From Bacillus haynesii (lineage in GTDB: Bacteria > Bacillota > Bacilli > Bacillales > Bacillaceae): a DNA stretch of 64,000 nucleotides. Of this stretch, positions 8,711 to 19,045 are shown in pieces; within the stretch, counting starts at the first letter, position 1, and the number at the start of each line of letters is the position of its first letter. The notes under the pieces were generated by a model, which saw only the letters and a program-made list of their open reading frames with translations, did not search any database and was not told where the DNA came from. The stretch covers positions 248,001-312,000 of the forward strand of contig NZ_MRBL01000016.1 of NCBI RefSeq assembly GCF_001969855.1. Reading direction: 5' to 3'. The translations under genes and the position numbers were made by a program.

Positions 8711-9478
8711 TTATTTCGCCGTTGTTTCGGAGATGAATTTAGACAGTTCTTCAAGCTCTTTGTCAGATCCTTTAAAAACGCCGGCAGGCATTTCGCCTTT
8801 TCCTTCCTTGGCGATTTTCGCAATCTCTTCCGGAGACAAGCCGTTATCAACGAGAGACGGGCCTGCCGCTCCTCCCTGCATGTTGTCTCCATGGCACGAG
8901 ATACAGCCCTGCTCCTGATAAATCTTATACTCTGCTGCACTCGTATCAATATCGGCTTCTTCCTTGATTTTACCCTGCTCTTCAGCAGCGGCCCAGTCGT
9001 GAGTGACAACGGACTGCCATGTTAAGAAAACCGTCGCTGCAATTGCCAAAAGCATCAACCCTACGGCAACCGGGCGTTTAAACGGCCTTCTCTCAGGGCC
9101 TCTGTCAAGAAACGGCGCCAATAAAAGCGCTCCGAATGCAATTGTCGGGATAATAATCGCGCCGACCACCGTATACGGTCCGGCAGCATATTCGTATTTC
9201 AGCAATTGGTAAAGAAATAGAAAATACCAGTCTGGCAAAGGTATGTAGCCGGTATCGGTCGGATCTGCCATCCGCTCGAGCGGAGGCTCATGCACGATGG
9301 TCAGCACGAGAAAACCGACAAGGAAAACCGCCCCGACCATCCATTCTTTCAGCAGGAAATTCGGCCAGAACGCTTCCGTTTTCCCTGGAAATTCGGAATA
9401 ATCTTTTGGAATATTCGGTTTTCTTTCCGCCGGGATCCGTGAATCACCGACAAACTTCATCCCTTTTCCCCTTTTCAT
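8711..9478 (-). CDS. qcrC: menaquinol:cytochrome c reductase, cytochrome b/c subunit
   Basis: Membrane subunit of the Bacillus bc-type complex (complex III analogue): a subunit-IV-like membrane part fused to a cytochrome c domain. The N-terminal half carries three or four membrane segments and LPDWYFLFLYQLLKY (the quinol-site PDWY motif). The C-terminal domain has the haem c motif CISCH at 192-196 and the axial Met region GEMPAG. Length 255 aa equals B. subtilis QcrC. It is the last gene of qcrABC. Confidence 0.96.
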   Translation of the reverse strand: MKRGKGMKFVGDSRIPAERKPNIPKDYSEFPGKTEAFWPNFLLKEWMVGAVFLVGFLVLTIVHEPPLERMADPTDTGYIPLPDWYFLFLYQLLKYEYAAGPYTVVGAIIIPTIAFGALLLAPFLDRGPERRPFKRPVAVGLMLLAIAATVFLTWQSVVTHDWAAAEEQGKIKEEADIDTSAAEYKIYQEQGCISCHGDNMQGGAAGPSLVDNGLSPEEIAKIAKEGKGEMPAGVFKGSDKELEELSKFISETTAK

Positions 9479-9510
9479 GCCATCCCCTCCTTCTCAATTG
9501 AGTCGCTCGT

Positions 9511-10185
9511 TTACAGCGGCCCAGAAATTCCTTGCTTGCGAATCATGATAAAGTGTGCAGCCATCAGTCCGAACAGAGCGGCTGGCAGGAAAAAGACGTG
9601 TATGGCAAAAAAGCGCGTCAACGTCTGAGCGCCGACAATATCCGGATGACCGGCAAGCAATGTTTTAATTTCCGTGCCGATCAGCGGCGTCGCCTCAGCA
9701 ATCTGCAAACCTACTTTTGTCGCAAACAGAGCTTTCATATCCCAAGGCAAAAGGTAGCCTGTAAAACCTAAACCGAGCATGACAAAGAAGATCAAAACGC
9801 CGACAATCCAGTTCAGCTCTCTCGGCTTCTTATAAGCTCCCTGGAAGAAAACCCTGAGCGTATGAAGAAACATCATCACGATGACCAAGCTCGCACCCCA
9901 GTGGTGCATTCCCCTTACAATCTGTCCGAACGCCACTTCATTTTGCAAATAATAAACAGATTCCCAGGCATTTTTAATATCCGGAACGTAATACATCGTC
10001 AAAAACATGCCGGACAGCACCTGAATCACCGTAACGAAAAACGTCAATCCCCCGAAGCAGTACACGAAAGCTGAAAAATGGTGAGCCGGGTTTACGTGTT
10101 CAGGAACTTCATGGTCGGCAATGTCCCGCCAGAGCGGCGTAATGTCAAGTCTTTCATCCACCCAGTCATAAATTTTGTTTAGCAT
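9511..10185 (-). CDS. qcrB: menaquinol:cytochrome c reductase, cytochrome b6-type subunit
   Basis: Di-haem cytochrome b subunit in the membrane; it carries electrons from menaquinol across the membrane. Four membrane helices are visible, with haem-ligand His residues in the second and fourth (MHHWGASLVIVMMFLHTLR and FFAIHVFFLPAALFGLMAAH). The Cys in the DKIYDWVDER-like N-terminus region seen in some relatives is not obvious here. The start at 10183-10185 gives 224 aa, the B. subtilis length; AAGGATGGG upstream overlaps the qcrA stop. Confidence 0.96.
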   Translation of the reverse strand: MLNKIYDWVDERLDITPLWRDIADHEVPEHVNPAHHFSAFVYCFGGLTFFVTVIQVLSGMFLTMYYVPDIKNAWESVYYLQNEVAFGQIVRGMHHWGASLVIVMMFLHTLRVFFQGAYKKPRELNWIVGVLIFFVMLGLGFTGYLLPWDMKALFATKVGLQIAEATPLIGTEIKTLLAGHPDIVGAQTLTRFFAIHVFFLPAALFGLMAAHFIMIRKQGISGPL

Positions 10186-10187
10186 GA

Positions 10188-10694
10188 TCACCCATCCTTC
10201 CTCGGCTTGGCTTTCCCTAAGTAAAGGTAGCCGTCTTTAACCTCTTGCTCATAGCGGTCCAAAGGAGCAAGCGGCGGAGTTCCGGGCACGTTGGTACCAT
10301 CCTTTTCATAAAGTCCGTAATGGCACGGACAAAAGAACTTATTCGGATTTTTAGGATCGCTGTTCCAGTTGACCGTACACCCCAAATGTTTACAAACCGG
10401 TGATAAAGCTACAATTTCGTCCCCACTTTTGAAAACCCACGCTGATCTCGATTCTTCCGATTCGTACCAGGCATCCACTTGTTTGATTTTAAAATCGAAG
10501 CGCTGCGGTTCATTTGTCAATTCGTCAACGCTGACAACCTGAACCATGTCCTGATCTTCAGTCGGCCTTAAAACCGGATCGAGCGCGAAGCGAACCATAG
10601 GCATGAGCATCCCCGCCGCCATAAAGCCGCCGACTCCGGTCAGCGTATAGTTTAAAAACTGACGTCTGGATACCCGATGTCTTTTTTCGCTCAT
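10188..10694 (-). CDS. qcrA: menaquinol:cytochrome c reductase, Rieske iron-sulfur subunit
   Basis: Rieske [2Fe-2S] protein of the bc complex, anchored by an N-terminal helix after Tat export. The SRRQFLNY twin-arginine signal is at residues 9-16. Cluster ligands are in CKHLGC (Cys101, His103) and CPCH (Cys122, His125); Cys106 and Cys124 would form the usual disulfide. The ATG at 10692-10694 is spaced best from AGGGGGG; an ATG two codons upstream is possible. First gene of qcrABC. Confidence 0.95.
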   Translation of the reverse strand: MSEKRHRVSRRQFLNYTLTGVGGFMAAGMLMPMVRFALDPVLRPTEDQDMVQVVSVDELTNEPQRFDFKIKQVDAWYESEESRSAWVFKSGDEIVALSPVCKHLGCTVNWNSDPKNPNKFFCPCHYGLYEKDGTNVPGTPPLAPLDRYEQEVKDGYLYLGKAKPRKDG

Positions 10695-10769
10695 CTTCAT
10701 ATCCCCCCTCAAGTCCCCAGCTACAATATAACTGAAATAGAAAAAAATTCATGAAACTAGGACACCCTC

Positions 10770-10798
10770 ATAATATATCAATATTTTAGGAAGGTCAA
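10770..10798 (-). promoter_or_regulatory. sigma-A promoter for qcrABC
   Basis: Minus strand TTGACC (10793-10798), 17-base spacer, TATTAT (10770-10775), about 75 bases before qcrA. A second AT-rich TATAAT box lies upstream near the ypiF end but lacks a good -35. Confidence 0.6.
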
Positions 10799-10840
10799 CA
10801 TTCCCAAAATCATTATACAAAGGAAATGTAAGTGTTTTTA

Positions 10841-11287
10841 TTAAGAGTTCCAATATTGTAACAAAATGTTCAATATTTGCTCGATTTGATCTTCCATCAG
10901 CTTCTGCTTTAACGAATCCTTCATATGTTCGAGAGGAATCGCCGGAACCCACAGCAGCTTTTGCTCGCTTTCGAGCACCTGCTTCCAGCGTTCATCCGTC
11001 GTTAAAAAAACGATGTGGCGAAAATGTTTTTCGGCCATTTTTTTCAAATCGGCGATATGCTGCGCCGATTTTTCATCCGCTTCTAAATATGTACAGGGCG
11101 GAAACAGATAGATTCTGCCCTTCAGCTGCCTTTCGAGTTCCTCTGCAAGTATAGACGTAAATTCCCCTTTTGATACGGCCGATTTAAACTGATCTCCCAA
11201 GTCAACCGATATTAAAGGGATGACAGCTGTATCGATGTATTCTTTCGCGTTCAAGTAAACATCCGCATCGTGCGTATTCCATTTCAC
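10841..11287 (-). CDS. ypiF: DUF2487 protein YpiF
   Basis: A 148-aa cytosolic protein of the DUF2487 family with no known activity. Recognisable segments are WNTHDADVYLNAKEYIDTA and VPAIPLEHM. I use the GTG at 11285-11287, which follows GAGGAGG by 9 bases and matches the B. subtilis start; longer in-frame starts lack a ribosome site. It lies between ypiB and the qcr promoter, and in B. subtilis it has the same neighbours. Confidence 0.86.
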   Translation of the reverse strand: MKWNTHDADVYLNAKEYIDTAVIPLISVDLGDQFKSAVSKGEFTSILAEELERQLKGRIYLFPPCTYLEADEKSAQHIADLKKMAEKHFRHIVFLTTDERWKQVLESEQKLLWVPAIPLEHMKDSLKQKLMEDQIEQILNILLQYWNS

Positions 11288-11332
11288 GGCTTCCGGCCTC
11301 CTCGTTTTGACAGCGCTTTCTCCGGAGCTGAA

Positions 11333-11357
11333 CAAGCCTTGCTCTCGGCAAGGCTTG
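11333..11357. repeat. perfect 10-bp inverted repeat between ypiB and ypiF
   Basis: CAAGCCTTGC (11333-11342) and GCAAGGCTTG (11348-11357) flank a 5-base centre. There is no T run after it on the minus strand, so it is not a standard terminator. It could be an RNA-processing or partial stop site in the ypiA-ypiB-ypiF transcript. Confidence 0.6.
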
Positions 11358-11369
11358 ATTGGCAGCGGA

Positions 11370-11909
11370 TTATCGCAGCTGGCTCAGTTGTTTAGCTAGT
11401 TTTTCGAAGCTTTCTTTATCCTGGCGGTCAAGCGCTTCATCGATTTCCCGCAGCAGCTTTTGTCTCTGAAAAGTGGAAATGGAATGCTCCAAAATCTGTT
11501 CAGCGACAATTTTATCTTTTTCATTTTCATATAGGTCTTTCGGAATATGCGGATTGGCTTCGAGTACAGCCGCATATTCCGGAGAATTATAGGCTGAGCG
11601 GAAGTTCAGCTGGATAAAAAGATCCTGCTGCTTATTCAGCCTGATATCATGAAATGATTTTTCTGCATCGGTCGTCATGACATTTTCTTTATAAAAACGA
11701 AAAGGCACTTCCTCAACGCAGTGGGTAGACATGATAATGCCCCTCGGACAAAATTCGGCCTGCTCGACAAAATGCACTTTTTCCATCAGCGAGTCATGGC
11801 TCATTAAATAATTCAGAATCCATACACACTCTCTTCGTTTCAGCTGATAATGGTTGAGAAACCAGCGGATAAAATCTTTTTTTTCATTGACAGAAACAGG
11901 GGTCTGCAT
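11370..11909 (-). CDS. ypiB: UPF0302/YpiB-family protein
   Basis: A 179-aa cytosolic protein of the UPF0302 (YpiB, IDEAL-domain-type) family. The N-terminal part carries [19 protein letters not shown] and RGIIMSTHC; the last 40 residues are a helical, charged IDEAL-like stretch ending in [18 protein letters not shown]. No catalytic motif is evident. GGAGGG precedes the ATG. It follows ypiA by 68 bases. Confidence 0.9.
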   Translation of the reverse strand: MQTPVSVNEKKDFIRWFLNHYQLKRRECVWILNYLMSHDSLMEKVHFVEQAEFCPRGIIMSTHCVEEVPFRFYKENVMTTDAEKSFHDIRLNKQQDLFIQLNFRSAYNSPEYAAVLEANPHIPKDLYENEKDKIVAEQILEHSISTFQRQKLLREIDEALDRQDKESFEKLAKQLSQLR

Positions 11910-11977
11910 GTTATTCCCTCCTCTATCGCATCTTGTGTATTACTTTATAAATTCCACACAAACCGATCATATCCTGC

Positions 11978-13252
11978 TTATTCAAAGGAATTTTCATCTT
12001 CGATTCTGAAAATCGTCTCCTGGACTTCCTCGTTTGCCGGGTCGAGCTCTGCCAGTTTTTTCAGCAGAGGCAGCGCTTCTTTCTGCCGTCCTTCTTCAAG
12101 CAGAAACATGGAATATTCGTAAAGGAAATCGGCATCATCCCGGTAGTGCAAAAATGCGTTCTCATATTCCTCACGGGCTTTGTCGTACGCTTCGGTCCGG
12201 GCGAATGCCGATGCCAGATGCCAGCTGAACTTCGGATCATCCTCTCCGTATTTGCGCACTTCCTGAACGAGTTCAATGATGCTCTCATCGTCTTCCTCTT
12301 CAAGAAACAGGGCAAGCAGGGTATGGACGGCTTCCAGATACCCGGGGTCCAGCGCCAGCGCTTCACGAAGCAGTTCTTTCGCTTCCGAATGCCTTTTCGT
12401 TTTTAAAGCTGCTTTTGCAGCAGAAAGATAAAGCTCTTTGTTGAACTCATCGACACGGATTCCTTCTTTTGCCGTTTCGAATGCCTCCTCATAAAGCCCT
12501 TCTGCTTCATAGCTGTTTGCCAGAGGCTTGTAAAGCGAAGAATAAGCAGGGTCCATTTCCTTCAGCTCTGTCAGCTGTTTAATCGCAGTTTTAGGATACC
12601 CCGCTTTCAGCGCCGTAAAACCAAACCCGAACAGTGTGTTGGGCTCCGGGTTCTCCTTGACGGCTTTTTCATACCATTCAAGCGCTTCTTCAAACGCTCC
12701 GGAAGAACTCAATGATTCCGCCAACCTTTGGTACACATTGACGCCGCCGATGACGGCTTCTTCTTCGGCCGCTTTTTTGAATTGACGGACCGCTTTTCCG
12801 TAAGCTCCCTGAGTGAAATACAGCTCTCCCAAAGCAAAATCGATGACCGGCTCATCCGGCAGGATGGCTTCCGCCTTCAACAGCTTTTGCTCGCTGACTT
12901 CAAACAGCCCCTGCATCTGATAGAGGTCAGCCATTAAAAGCAGGGATTGCGGGTACGCTTCGTCTGTTTCCGGAATCGTTTCGAGCACGCTGAGCGCTTT
13001 TTCTTCCTGATCGGTTTCGATGAGGAGTTCGGCATAAAAGCAGGTCAGTTCCGATTCATCCGGATACAGTTCATGAAGGTCATTCACGATGGAGATAGCC
13101 TTATCGACAATTCCCCATTCGTAATACAGCTGGGCTACTATGGCTTTGTCTTCATCATGAAGGTCAGGCTCGATATCAGCAAGCTTTTTCAATCCGCTTT
13201 CCGGGTGGCCTGCTTCAACTAATTTTATGGCTTCTTGAATCGAAGTATTCAA
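11978..13252 (-). CDS. ypiA: TPR-repeat protein YpiA
   Basis: A 424-aa protein built almost wholly of tetratricopeptide repeats; the repeating A-x-x-x-Y/L...P pattern recurs about every 34 residues (for example EALEWYEKAVKENPEPN and EAKELLREALALDPGY). Such proteins act as protein-binding scaffolds. In B. subtilis a role in control of AroE has been proposed for this position, but I cannot support that from sequence. The start is TTG (13250-13252) with AAAGGG upstream. Confidence 0.9.
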   Translation of the reverse strand: MNTSIQEAIKLVEAGHPESGLKKLADIEPDLHDEDKAIVAQLYYEWGIVDKAISIVNDLHELYPDESELTCFYAELLIETDQEEKALSVLETIPETDEAYPQSLLLMADLYQMQGLFEVSEQKLLKAEAILPDEPVIDFALGELYFTQGAYGKAVRQFKKAAEEEAVIGGVNVYQRLAESLSSSGAFEEALEWYEKAVKENPEPNTLFGFGFTALKAGYPKTAIKQLTELKEMDPAYSSLYKPLANSYEAEGLYEEAFETAKEGIRVDEFNKELYLSAAKAALKTKRHSEAKELLREALALDPGYLEAVHTLLALFLEEEDDESIIELVQEVRKYGEDDPKFSWHLASAFARTEAYDKAREEYENAFLHYRDDADFLYEYSMFLLEEGRQKEALPLLKKLAELDPANEEVQETIFRIEDENSFE

Positions 13253-13464
13253 ATCTAAACGTCCCTTTCTTTCGTCAATTCATCGCCGGCCGTATCAGCC
13301 GGGATAACGCGGTGAGTTACTTACTATCATAATTCACGCGGCGGTTTCCGGCAAATATGTTGCCCGCAAAGCTGTATGGAAGCAGATTGATTCTGTTAAG
13401 ACAAGCTATGCCGAAGACATTCGTTTTATGATCAAACGACCGGCTTTCGTGATTTCCGGGCCGA

Positions 13465-13495
13465 AAAAGCCTGGAGCACAATGCTTCAGGCTTTT
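13465..13495 (-). terminator. terminator of the aromatic supra-operon
   Basis: AAAAGCCTG and CAGGCTTTT pair, with an inner AGCA/TGCT stem, and five T follow on the minus strand. The aroA stop codon (13486-13488) lies inside the upstream arm. The 200 bases between this and ypiA hold no convincing gene. Confidence 0.85.
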
Positions 13496-14772
13496 GCAGC
13501 AAGCTTTTCGATATGTTCAAAAAATGAAGGATATGAGACGCTCACAGCTTCAGACTGTAAAATGTCGATCGGCTGCTCGGAGATGCAGGCGGCGATTCCC
13601 AGCATCATACCGATCCGGTGGTCCCCATGGCTTGAGACCTTCGCGCCGCCTGTAAGTGGCGTCCTGCCGTGAATCTTCATCCCGTCTTCCGTCGGCTCGA
13701 TGTTCGCACCGATTTTTTTCAGCTCTGAGGCGACGGTATCGATTCGGTTCGTTTCTTTTACTTTGAGCTCAGCCGCGTCTTTGATGACCGTTGTTCCTTC
13801 AGCCTGTGTAGCAAGAAGGGCGATGATCGGTATTTCGTCGATGAGGCGCGGGATCAAATCGCCCGAAATTTCAACGGCTTTCAAAGAGGACGTTTTGATT
13901 CTCAGATCGCCGTACGGCTCGGCGTTTCCGGCGTCTTTTTCTTCGATTTCAAGATCGGCGCCCATTTCTTTCAAGACATCGATGATTCCCGTCCTGGTCG
14001 GATTAAGCCCGACATTGCGAAGCACGACTTCACTGTCAGGAACAAGCGATGCCGCTGCCAGGAAAAACGCAGCTGATGAAATATCACCCGGCACAAAGAC
14101 TTCGGCTGCTTTCAGCTGCTGCCCGCCCTCAATCGATACGCTTGTTTCATCTTCCTGAAGGCTGACGCCGAACATCGACAGCATCCGTTCCGTATGGTCT
14201 CTTGATTTATGAGGCTCCGTCACCGTTGTGGTGCCCTCGGCCTGCAGACCCGCAAGCAGAACGGCCGATTTAATTTGCGCACTTGCAACAGGCGACTGAA
14301 AATCGATCGCTGTCAGATGTCCGCCGCGGACAGAAAGCGGTGTGTACTCCCCTCCGGCGCGGCCGTCGATTTTCGCTCCCATTTTTCGAAGCGGTTCTGT
14401 GACACGCTTCATCGGCCTTTTGGCGATGCTCTCATCGCCGGCGACCGTACTGTGAAACGGGCGTCCCGCCAAAATGCCGAGCATCAGTCTGATCGTCGTT
14501 CCGGAATTCCCCACATCGAGGAGCTCGGCGGGCTCAGCCAGCTGATCGAGCCCTTTGCCGAGGACGGTGACATCACTGCCATTCTGTTCGATTTCCACGC
14601 CCATTTTCCGAAAGCAGGCGATCGTGCTCAAGCAGTCGGCTCCTGGTAAAAAGTTTTTGATGACCGTTTTCCCTTCTGCTATGGCTCCGAACATAACAGA
14701 ACGATGAGAGATGGATTTATCTCCCGGAATATGAAGCTCTCCTTTTAGTGAACTGATTTTTCCTCTTTTCAT
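13486..14772 (-). CDS. aroA: 5-enolpyruvylshikimate-3-phosphate synthase
   Basis: Sixth shikimate-pathway enzyme (called aroE in B. subtilis), joining shikimate-3-phosphate and phosphoenolpyruvate. Seen: [15 protein letters not shown] near the N-terminus, [14 protein letters not shown], the [11 protein letters not shown] substrate loop, and the [12 protein letters not shown] and [10 protein letters not shown] segments. From the ATG at 14770-14772 the protein is 428 aa, exactly the B. subtilis length; GAGGTGG lies just upstream. Longer in-frame starts would run into tyrA. Last gene of the supra-operon. Confidence 0.96.
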   Translation of the reverse strand: MKRGKISSLKGELHIPGDKSISHRSVMFGAIAEGKTVIKNFLPGADCLSTIACFRKMGVEIEQNGSDVTVLGKGLDQLAEPAELLDVGNSGTTIRLMLGILAGRPFHSTVAGDESIAKRPMKRVTEPLRKMGAKIDGRAGGEYTPLSVRGGHLTAIDFQSPVASAQIKSAVLLAGLQAEGTTTVTEPHKSRDHTERMLSMFGVSLQEDETSVSIEGGQQLKAAEVFVPGDISSAAFFLAAASLVPDSEVVLRNVGLNPTRTGIIDVLKEMGADLEIEEKDAGNAEPYGDLRIKTSSLKAVEISGDLIPRLIDEIPIIALLATQAEGTTVIKDAAELKVKETNRIDTVASELKKIGANIEPTEDGMKIHGRTPLTGGAKVSSHGDHRIGMMLGIAACISEQPIDILQSEAVSVSYPSFFEHIEKLAAKA

Positions 14773-14782
14773 GTATTCCACC

Positions 14783-15898
14783 TCAATCAGCATAGAATGT
14801 TTCATATTTTGCGCGGATTTGAATGCATTTTTCGGCACGTTTTCGATCTTCATCGGATTGAAAGCTGATTCTGAGAACACCGTTTATGTCTTCCCTTGTT
14901 TCAATGATCCGGATGTTCGTAATGCTGATTTGCTCGTCGGCGAGAATCGCCGTAATTTCCGAGATGACCCCGGGATGGTCCGGGACATCGACATAAAGAT
15001 CGTAAAAGGAAGGAATCGCGCCTTTTTGCCGTAAAGGCAGACCGTCGCGATATTCCTTGGCTTGTCGAAAAAATTCAAACAGTCCGTCTGCATCTTCATT
15101 TTCGACAAAAGACTGAATTCTGTCCAGCTCTTGTTTCCATTCGTCAAACCGTTCCAATATTTTATCTTTATTGTGCAAAAGAATATCGCGCCACATCGCC
15201 GGGCTGCTTGAGGCAATCCTCGTGATATCGCGGAAGCCCCCTGCGGCAAAACGCTTGACGAGCGGGTACTGATCTTCGAATTTGACGGTCTGATGGACGA
15301 GGCTCGCGGCCACGACATGCGGAAAATGGCTGATCACGCTTGTAACGGCGTCGTGTTCAGCCGGAGACATTTCCACAAACTTTGCATTTGTTCCTTTAAG
15401 CAGATCTTTTAAAGAAGCAACAGCTTCTTTGCCGGCGGAGCCGGAAGGCGTCAAAATATAAAACGCGTTCTCGAAAAGGAAGTCTTTGGCGGCTGCGACG
15501 CCCGATTTATGAGAGCCGGCCATCGGATGGCCCCCGATAAACCTGTATTGATTCGGCAGAACTTTTTCGGCATGGCTGACGACCTTTTGTTTCGTGCTGC
15601 CGACATCTGTAATGAGCAGCTTTTTCTCGATGCCTGAAGCGGCAAGTTCATCAAGCATGTGAAGCGTCTGTTCGACCGGCGCCGCTAAAAAAACGGTCGA
15701 CGCTGCTTTCACCCCTTCTAAAAAAGAAGCAGCCGGAGCATCAATAACGCCAAGCTTTTGTGCAGCTCTTGCCTGCTCTTCTGACACGTCAAACCCGATG
15801 ATCCGTTTCCCGGGGTGTTCCTTTTTGATGGCAAGGGCGATCGAACCGCCGATTAAGCCCAAACCGGCCAATAAAATCGTTTCATTTGGTTGAGTCAT
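14783..15898 (-). CDS. tyrA: prephenate dehydrogenase
   Basis: NAD-dependent oxidative decarboxylation of prephenate to 4-hydroxyphenylpyruvate for tyrosine. The Rossmann motif GLGLIGGS is at residues 12-19; [12 protein letters not shown] and DVGSTK are typical of the family. The last 80 residues ([16 protein letters not shown] onward) form an ACT domain, the likely site of feedback by aromatic amino acids. 371 aa, normal length. AGGTGAT precedes the ATG. Confidence 0.96.
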   Translation of the reverse strand: MTQPNETILLAGLGLIGGSIALAIKKEHPGKRIIGFDVSEEQARAAQKLGVIDAPAASFLEGVKAASTVFLAAPVEQTLHMLDELAASGIEKKLLITDVGSTKQKVVSHAEKVLPNQYRFIGGHPMAGSHKSGVAAAKDFLFENAFYILTPSGSAGKEAVASLKDLLKGTNAKFVEMSPAEHDAVTSVISHFPHVVAASLVHQTVKFEDQYPLVKRFAAGGFRDITRIASSSPAMWRDILLHNKDKILERFDEWKQELDRIQSFVENEDADGLFEFFRQAKEYRDGLPLRQKGAIPSFYDLYVDVPDHPGVISEITAILADEQISITNIRIIETREDINGVLRISFQSDEDRKRAEKCIQIRAKYETFYAD

Positions 15899-15951
15899 TT
15901 TTTATCACCTAGTTCATCAATAGACTAAAGAGGTGACTGAATCATCACCTC

Positions 15952-17037
15952 TTACAACATGCCGGCTAACGTTTTCAAAAAGCCTTCGTTCTGTTCCTTC
16001 GTACCGACCGATATTCTAAGGAATGTCGGAAAGCCGAGCGCATTTCCCGATCTGACGATATAGCCTTTTTTCAGCAGCTCCAGAAAAAGTTCGTCTGCAT
16101 CCCGTTTAAAATCGATCAGCACAAAGTTCGTTTGTGAAGGATAGTAAGTTAGCCCCTGCTCATCACAGAAATCGTAATACTGTTTGAGCCCTTCATTGTT
16201 TTTTCTCACGCAATCGTCGATAAATGCCTGATCGCCGAGGGCGGCAAGCGCGGCAGCCTGGCCGAGCCGGTTTGTATTAAACGGCTGTCTCGCCGGCTCA
16301 ATCGCCTGAATCAGCTGTTCAGAGGCAATCCCGTAGCCGACTCTTAAGGACGCCAAACCGTAAGCTTTTGAAAACGTCCTGAGAATCATCAGGTTCGGAA
16401 AGCGTTCCAGAAGCGGAATGGTCTCAGGGTAGTCTTCAGCCGTTACGTATTCATAATAAGCTTCATCGACGACGGCAAGGACATGTTCCGGCACTTTTTC
16501 AAGAAAACGGATCAGGTTGCGGCCGGATTCATACGTTCCGGTCGGATTGTTCGGGCTGCAAACCCAGACAACCTTCGTCTGTTCATCGATCGCCTCCAGC
16601 ATTGCATCAAGGTCGTGGCAGCCGTTTTCAAGCAGGCCGACTTCCCTGACTTCCGCTCCTTCGATGACAGCATTGTGTTTGTATTGTGAAAATGTCGGAT
16701 TCGCCATTACAGTGTTTGAGGCAGGATCCAACAAAGAGCGGGAAATAATTTGAATGACTTCGTCTGTTCCGTTTCCCAGGATGATGTTCGTTTCATTTAC
16801 GCCGAGATGGGAGGCAAGCTTTGTTCTCAATGCCGCACTATAGCCGTCAGGATAGAGAGCCATTTGCTGCACTTCGGTCTGGAGGGCTTCTTTTGCCGCT
16901 TCCGAACAGCCGTAAGGATTTTCATTTGAAGCGAGCTTGATGACCCGGTCGAGGTTGAATTCTTTTTTGACCTCTTCAATCGGTTTGCCCGGCTGGTAAG
17001 GCGTTAATTGTTTTAACTGTTCTTTAATTTGCAACAT
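15952..17037 (-). CDS. hisC: histidinol-phosphate / aromatic aminotransferase
   Basis: PLP-dependent class I/II aminotransferase. It serves histidine synthesis and, in Bacillus, also the transamination of aromatic keto acids, which explains its place between trpA and tyrA. Motifs: [10 protein letters not shown] near residue 34-43, [17 protein letters not shown], and [16 protein letters not shown] with the PLP-binding Lys. 361 aa. GAGGTGA precedes the ATG and overlaps the trpA stop. Confidence 0.96.
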   Translation of the reverse strand: MLQIKEQLKQLTPYQPGKPIEEVKKEFNLDRVIKLASNENPYGCSEAAKEALQTEVQQMALYPDGYSAALRTKLASHLGVNETNIILGNGTDEVIQIISRSLLDPASNTVMANPTFSQYKHNAVIEGAEVREVGLLENGCHDLDAMLEAIDEQTKVVWVCSPNNPTGTYESGRNLIRFLEKVPEHVLAVVDEAYYEYVTAEDYPETIPLLERFPNLMILRTFSKAYGLASLRVGYGIASEQLIQAIEPARQPFNTNRLGQAAALAALGDQAFIDDCVRKNNEGLKQYYDFCDEQGLTYYPSQTNFVLIDFKRDADELFLELLKKGYIVRSGNALGFPTFLRISVGTKEQNEGFLKTLAGML

Positions 17038-17046
17038 TCTGTCACC

Positions 17047-17850
17047 TCATTTTACCATGTACGATCCGCTAAATGTCTTAGCGTATGCCTCAAACGCCTT
17101 TAAGGCTTGTTCCCTTGTCTCAGGGTCGATGAGTTCGTCTTTCAGCTCCTCGATCTTTCTGACAAGGGCGCTTCCCACGACAACACCGTCCGCCAGTTCA
17201 TTCATCATCTCCACTTGTTTGGAGCTGGAAATCCCAAACCCAACGGCAACCGGGACGGAGCTCATTCCTTTCACAGACCTGATAAATGAAGAAACAGAAT
17301 CTTCGAATTCATTGCGCACACCTGTCACACCGAGCGAAGAAACGCAATACACAAAACCTTCCGCCTGCTGCGTTATTTTTTGAATGCGCGATTCGCTTGT
17401 CGGCGCGACCAGCGAAATATAGGTAATCCCGTGTTTTTTACACTGCTGCTGCAAATATACACTTTCCTCAAAAGGAAGGTCCGGTACAAGGAGTCCGTCT
17501 AGCCGATTTTGTCGCAGTAAAGCGAAAAAGTGATCTGTATCTAATTGTAACACAGGATTATAATACGTAAAGAGAATAATCGGAATATGGACGCCGTTTT
17601 TTTTCATTTCACCGCCATGCCTGATCGCTTTTACGATGTTCATATCGTTGTCAAGCGCCCTTTTTGATGCGCGCTGAATCACCGGGCCGTCAGCGAGCGG
17701 ATCAGAATACGGAACCCCGAGTTCAAGGGCGGACGCCCCCGCCTCTTGAAGGGATTTCGCCAGCTCGATCGAGATTTCAGGCAGCGGGTCTCCCGCTGTA
17801 ATAAACGGAACGAATAACTTATCGGACGGCTGTTTTTTCAGATTGAACAT
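17047..17850 (-). CDS. trpA: tryptophan synthase alpha subunit
   Basis: Cleaves indole-3-glycerol phosphate to indole, which is channelled to TrpB. TIM-barrel motifs: [25 protein letters not shown] (catalytic Glu and Asp), GLLVPDLP, and the phosphate-binding GFGIS and GVVVGSALV. 267 aa, the B. subtilis length. The first 32 bases overlap the end of trpB, so expression of the two subunits is probably coupled. Confidence 0.97.
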   Translation of the reverse strand: MFNLKKQPSDKLFVPFITAGDPLPEISIELAKSLQEAGASALELGVPYSDPLADGPVIQRASKRALDNDMNIVKAIRHGGEMKKNGVHIPIILFTYYNPVLQLDTDHFFALLRQNRLDGLLVPDLPFEESVYLQQQCKKHGITYISLVAPTSESRIQKITQQAEGFVYCVSSLGVTGVRNEFEDSVSSFIRSVKGMSSVPVAVGFGISSSKQVEMMNELADGVVVGSALVRKIEELKDELIDPETREQALKAFEAYAKTFSGSYMVK

Positions 17851-19045
17851 CTTGATTCACCTCTTCTTCCAACACCTTCATCAAGGTATGGACGTCTTTG
17901 TCTCCTCTTCCTGAAAGGCAGACGAGAACACTTTTCTCTCTCGGCAGTTCTTTAGCGATTTCAAATGCTTTTGCCAATGCATGGGCGGATTCAATAGCCG
18001 GCAAAATGCCCTCAGTCTCCGTCAGCAGCCTTAATGCCGAGACCGCTTCATCATCTGTGACAGATTCATACGTGACGCGCCCTGTTTGATGAAGATGGGC
18101 GTGCTCAGGGCCGACCCCCGGATAATCAAGTCCGGCTGAGATGGAATAAGGCTCGATGATCTGTCCGTACTCGTCTTGAATCAAGTAGGTCAAAGAACCG
18201 TGGATGACGCCTTTTGTACCCTTTGTGATCGTTGCCGCATGAAGAGGGGTGTCGACACCTTTTCCCGCAGCTTCGACTCCGACCAGTTCAACATTTTCTT
18301 CAATGAACGCGCTGAACATCCCGATCGCATTGCTGCCGCCTCCGATACAGGCGACAACTTTATCGGGGAGGCTTTGCTCCAATTGATAAAACTGCGCTTT
18401 CGCCTCTTCGCCGATCATCCGTTGAAATTCGCGGACGATATAAGGATACGGATGCGGCCCGACAACGGAACCGATCATGTAAAAATGGTCCTGGCAATGC
18501 TGAACCCAGTAACGGATCGCTTCGTTTGTAGCATCTTTTAATGTCCCGTTTCCGCTTGACACCGGAACGACCTCCGCTCCCAAGAGCTTCATCCGGAACA
18601 CGTTCAGCGATTGTCTGGCAACATCTTCTTCACCCATAAAGACAATGCATGTCAAGCCGAACTTTGCAGCGACAGTCGCCGCCGCCACGCCGTGCTGGCC
18701 TGCGCCGGTTTCAGCGATGAGCTTTGTTTTCCCCATTTTCTTGGCCAGGAGCGCCTGGCCGAGGGCATTGTTGATTTTGTGGGCGCCTGTATGGTTTAAA
18801 TCTTCTCTTTTTAAGTAAATCTTCGCTCCGCCCAGCTGCTTTGTGAGCTGGTCTGCGAACGTCAAAGCCGTCGGCCTGCCTGAATAGTCATTTAAAAGCT
18901 TTTGATAATCCTTTTGAAATGCAGGGTCGTCTTTCAGTTCAAGAAACGCTTTTTCGATTTCTTCCAAAGGCTGCATGAGTGTTTCCGGGACGAATTTCCC
19001 GCCAAAATCACCAAACCTGCCTTGTTCATTCGGATATGAATACAT
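17819..19045 (-). CDS. trpB: tryptophan synthase beta subunit
   Basis: PLP enzyme that joins indole and serine to tryptophan. Motifs: [10 protein letters not shown] near residues 15-24, [15 protein letters not shown] with the PLP Lys, GAGQHGVA, and [10 protein letters not shown] phosphate loop. At 408 aa it is a few residues longer than the usual 400; the extra residues are a C-terminal tail reading over the trpA start. It overlaps trpF by 20 bases. Confidence 0.97.
   Translation of the reverse strand: MYSYPNEQGRFGDFGGKFVPETLMQPLEEIEKAFLELKDDPAFQKDYQKLLNDYSGRPTALTFADQLTKQLGGAKIYLKREDLNHTGAHKINNALGQALLAKKMGKTKLIAETGAGQHGVAAATVAAKFGLTCIVFMGEEDVARQSLNVFRMKLLGAEVVPVSSGNGTLKDATNEAIRYWVQHCQDHFYMIGSVVGPHPYPYIVREFQRMIGEEAKAQFYQLEQSLPDKVVACIGGGSNAIGMFSAFIEENVELVGVEAAGKGVDTPLHAATITKGTKGVIHGSLTYLIQDEYGQIIEPYSISAGLDYPGVGPEHAHLHQTGRVTYESVTDDEAVSALRLLTETEGILPAIESAHALAKAFEIAKELPREKSVLVCLSGRGDKDVHTLMKVLEEEVNQDVQSEKTAVR

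Noticed and set aside
8593-9009. Minus-strand open frame of 138 codons overlapping qcrC
   Set aside because: Lies in another frame of qcrC, has no ribosome site, and its composition is typical of a shadow frame.
13317-13520. Minus-strand open frame between aroA and ypiA
   Set aside because: Overlaps the aroA terminator and shows no family signature.
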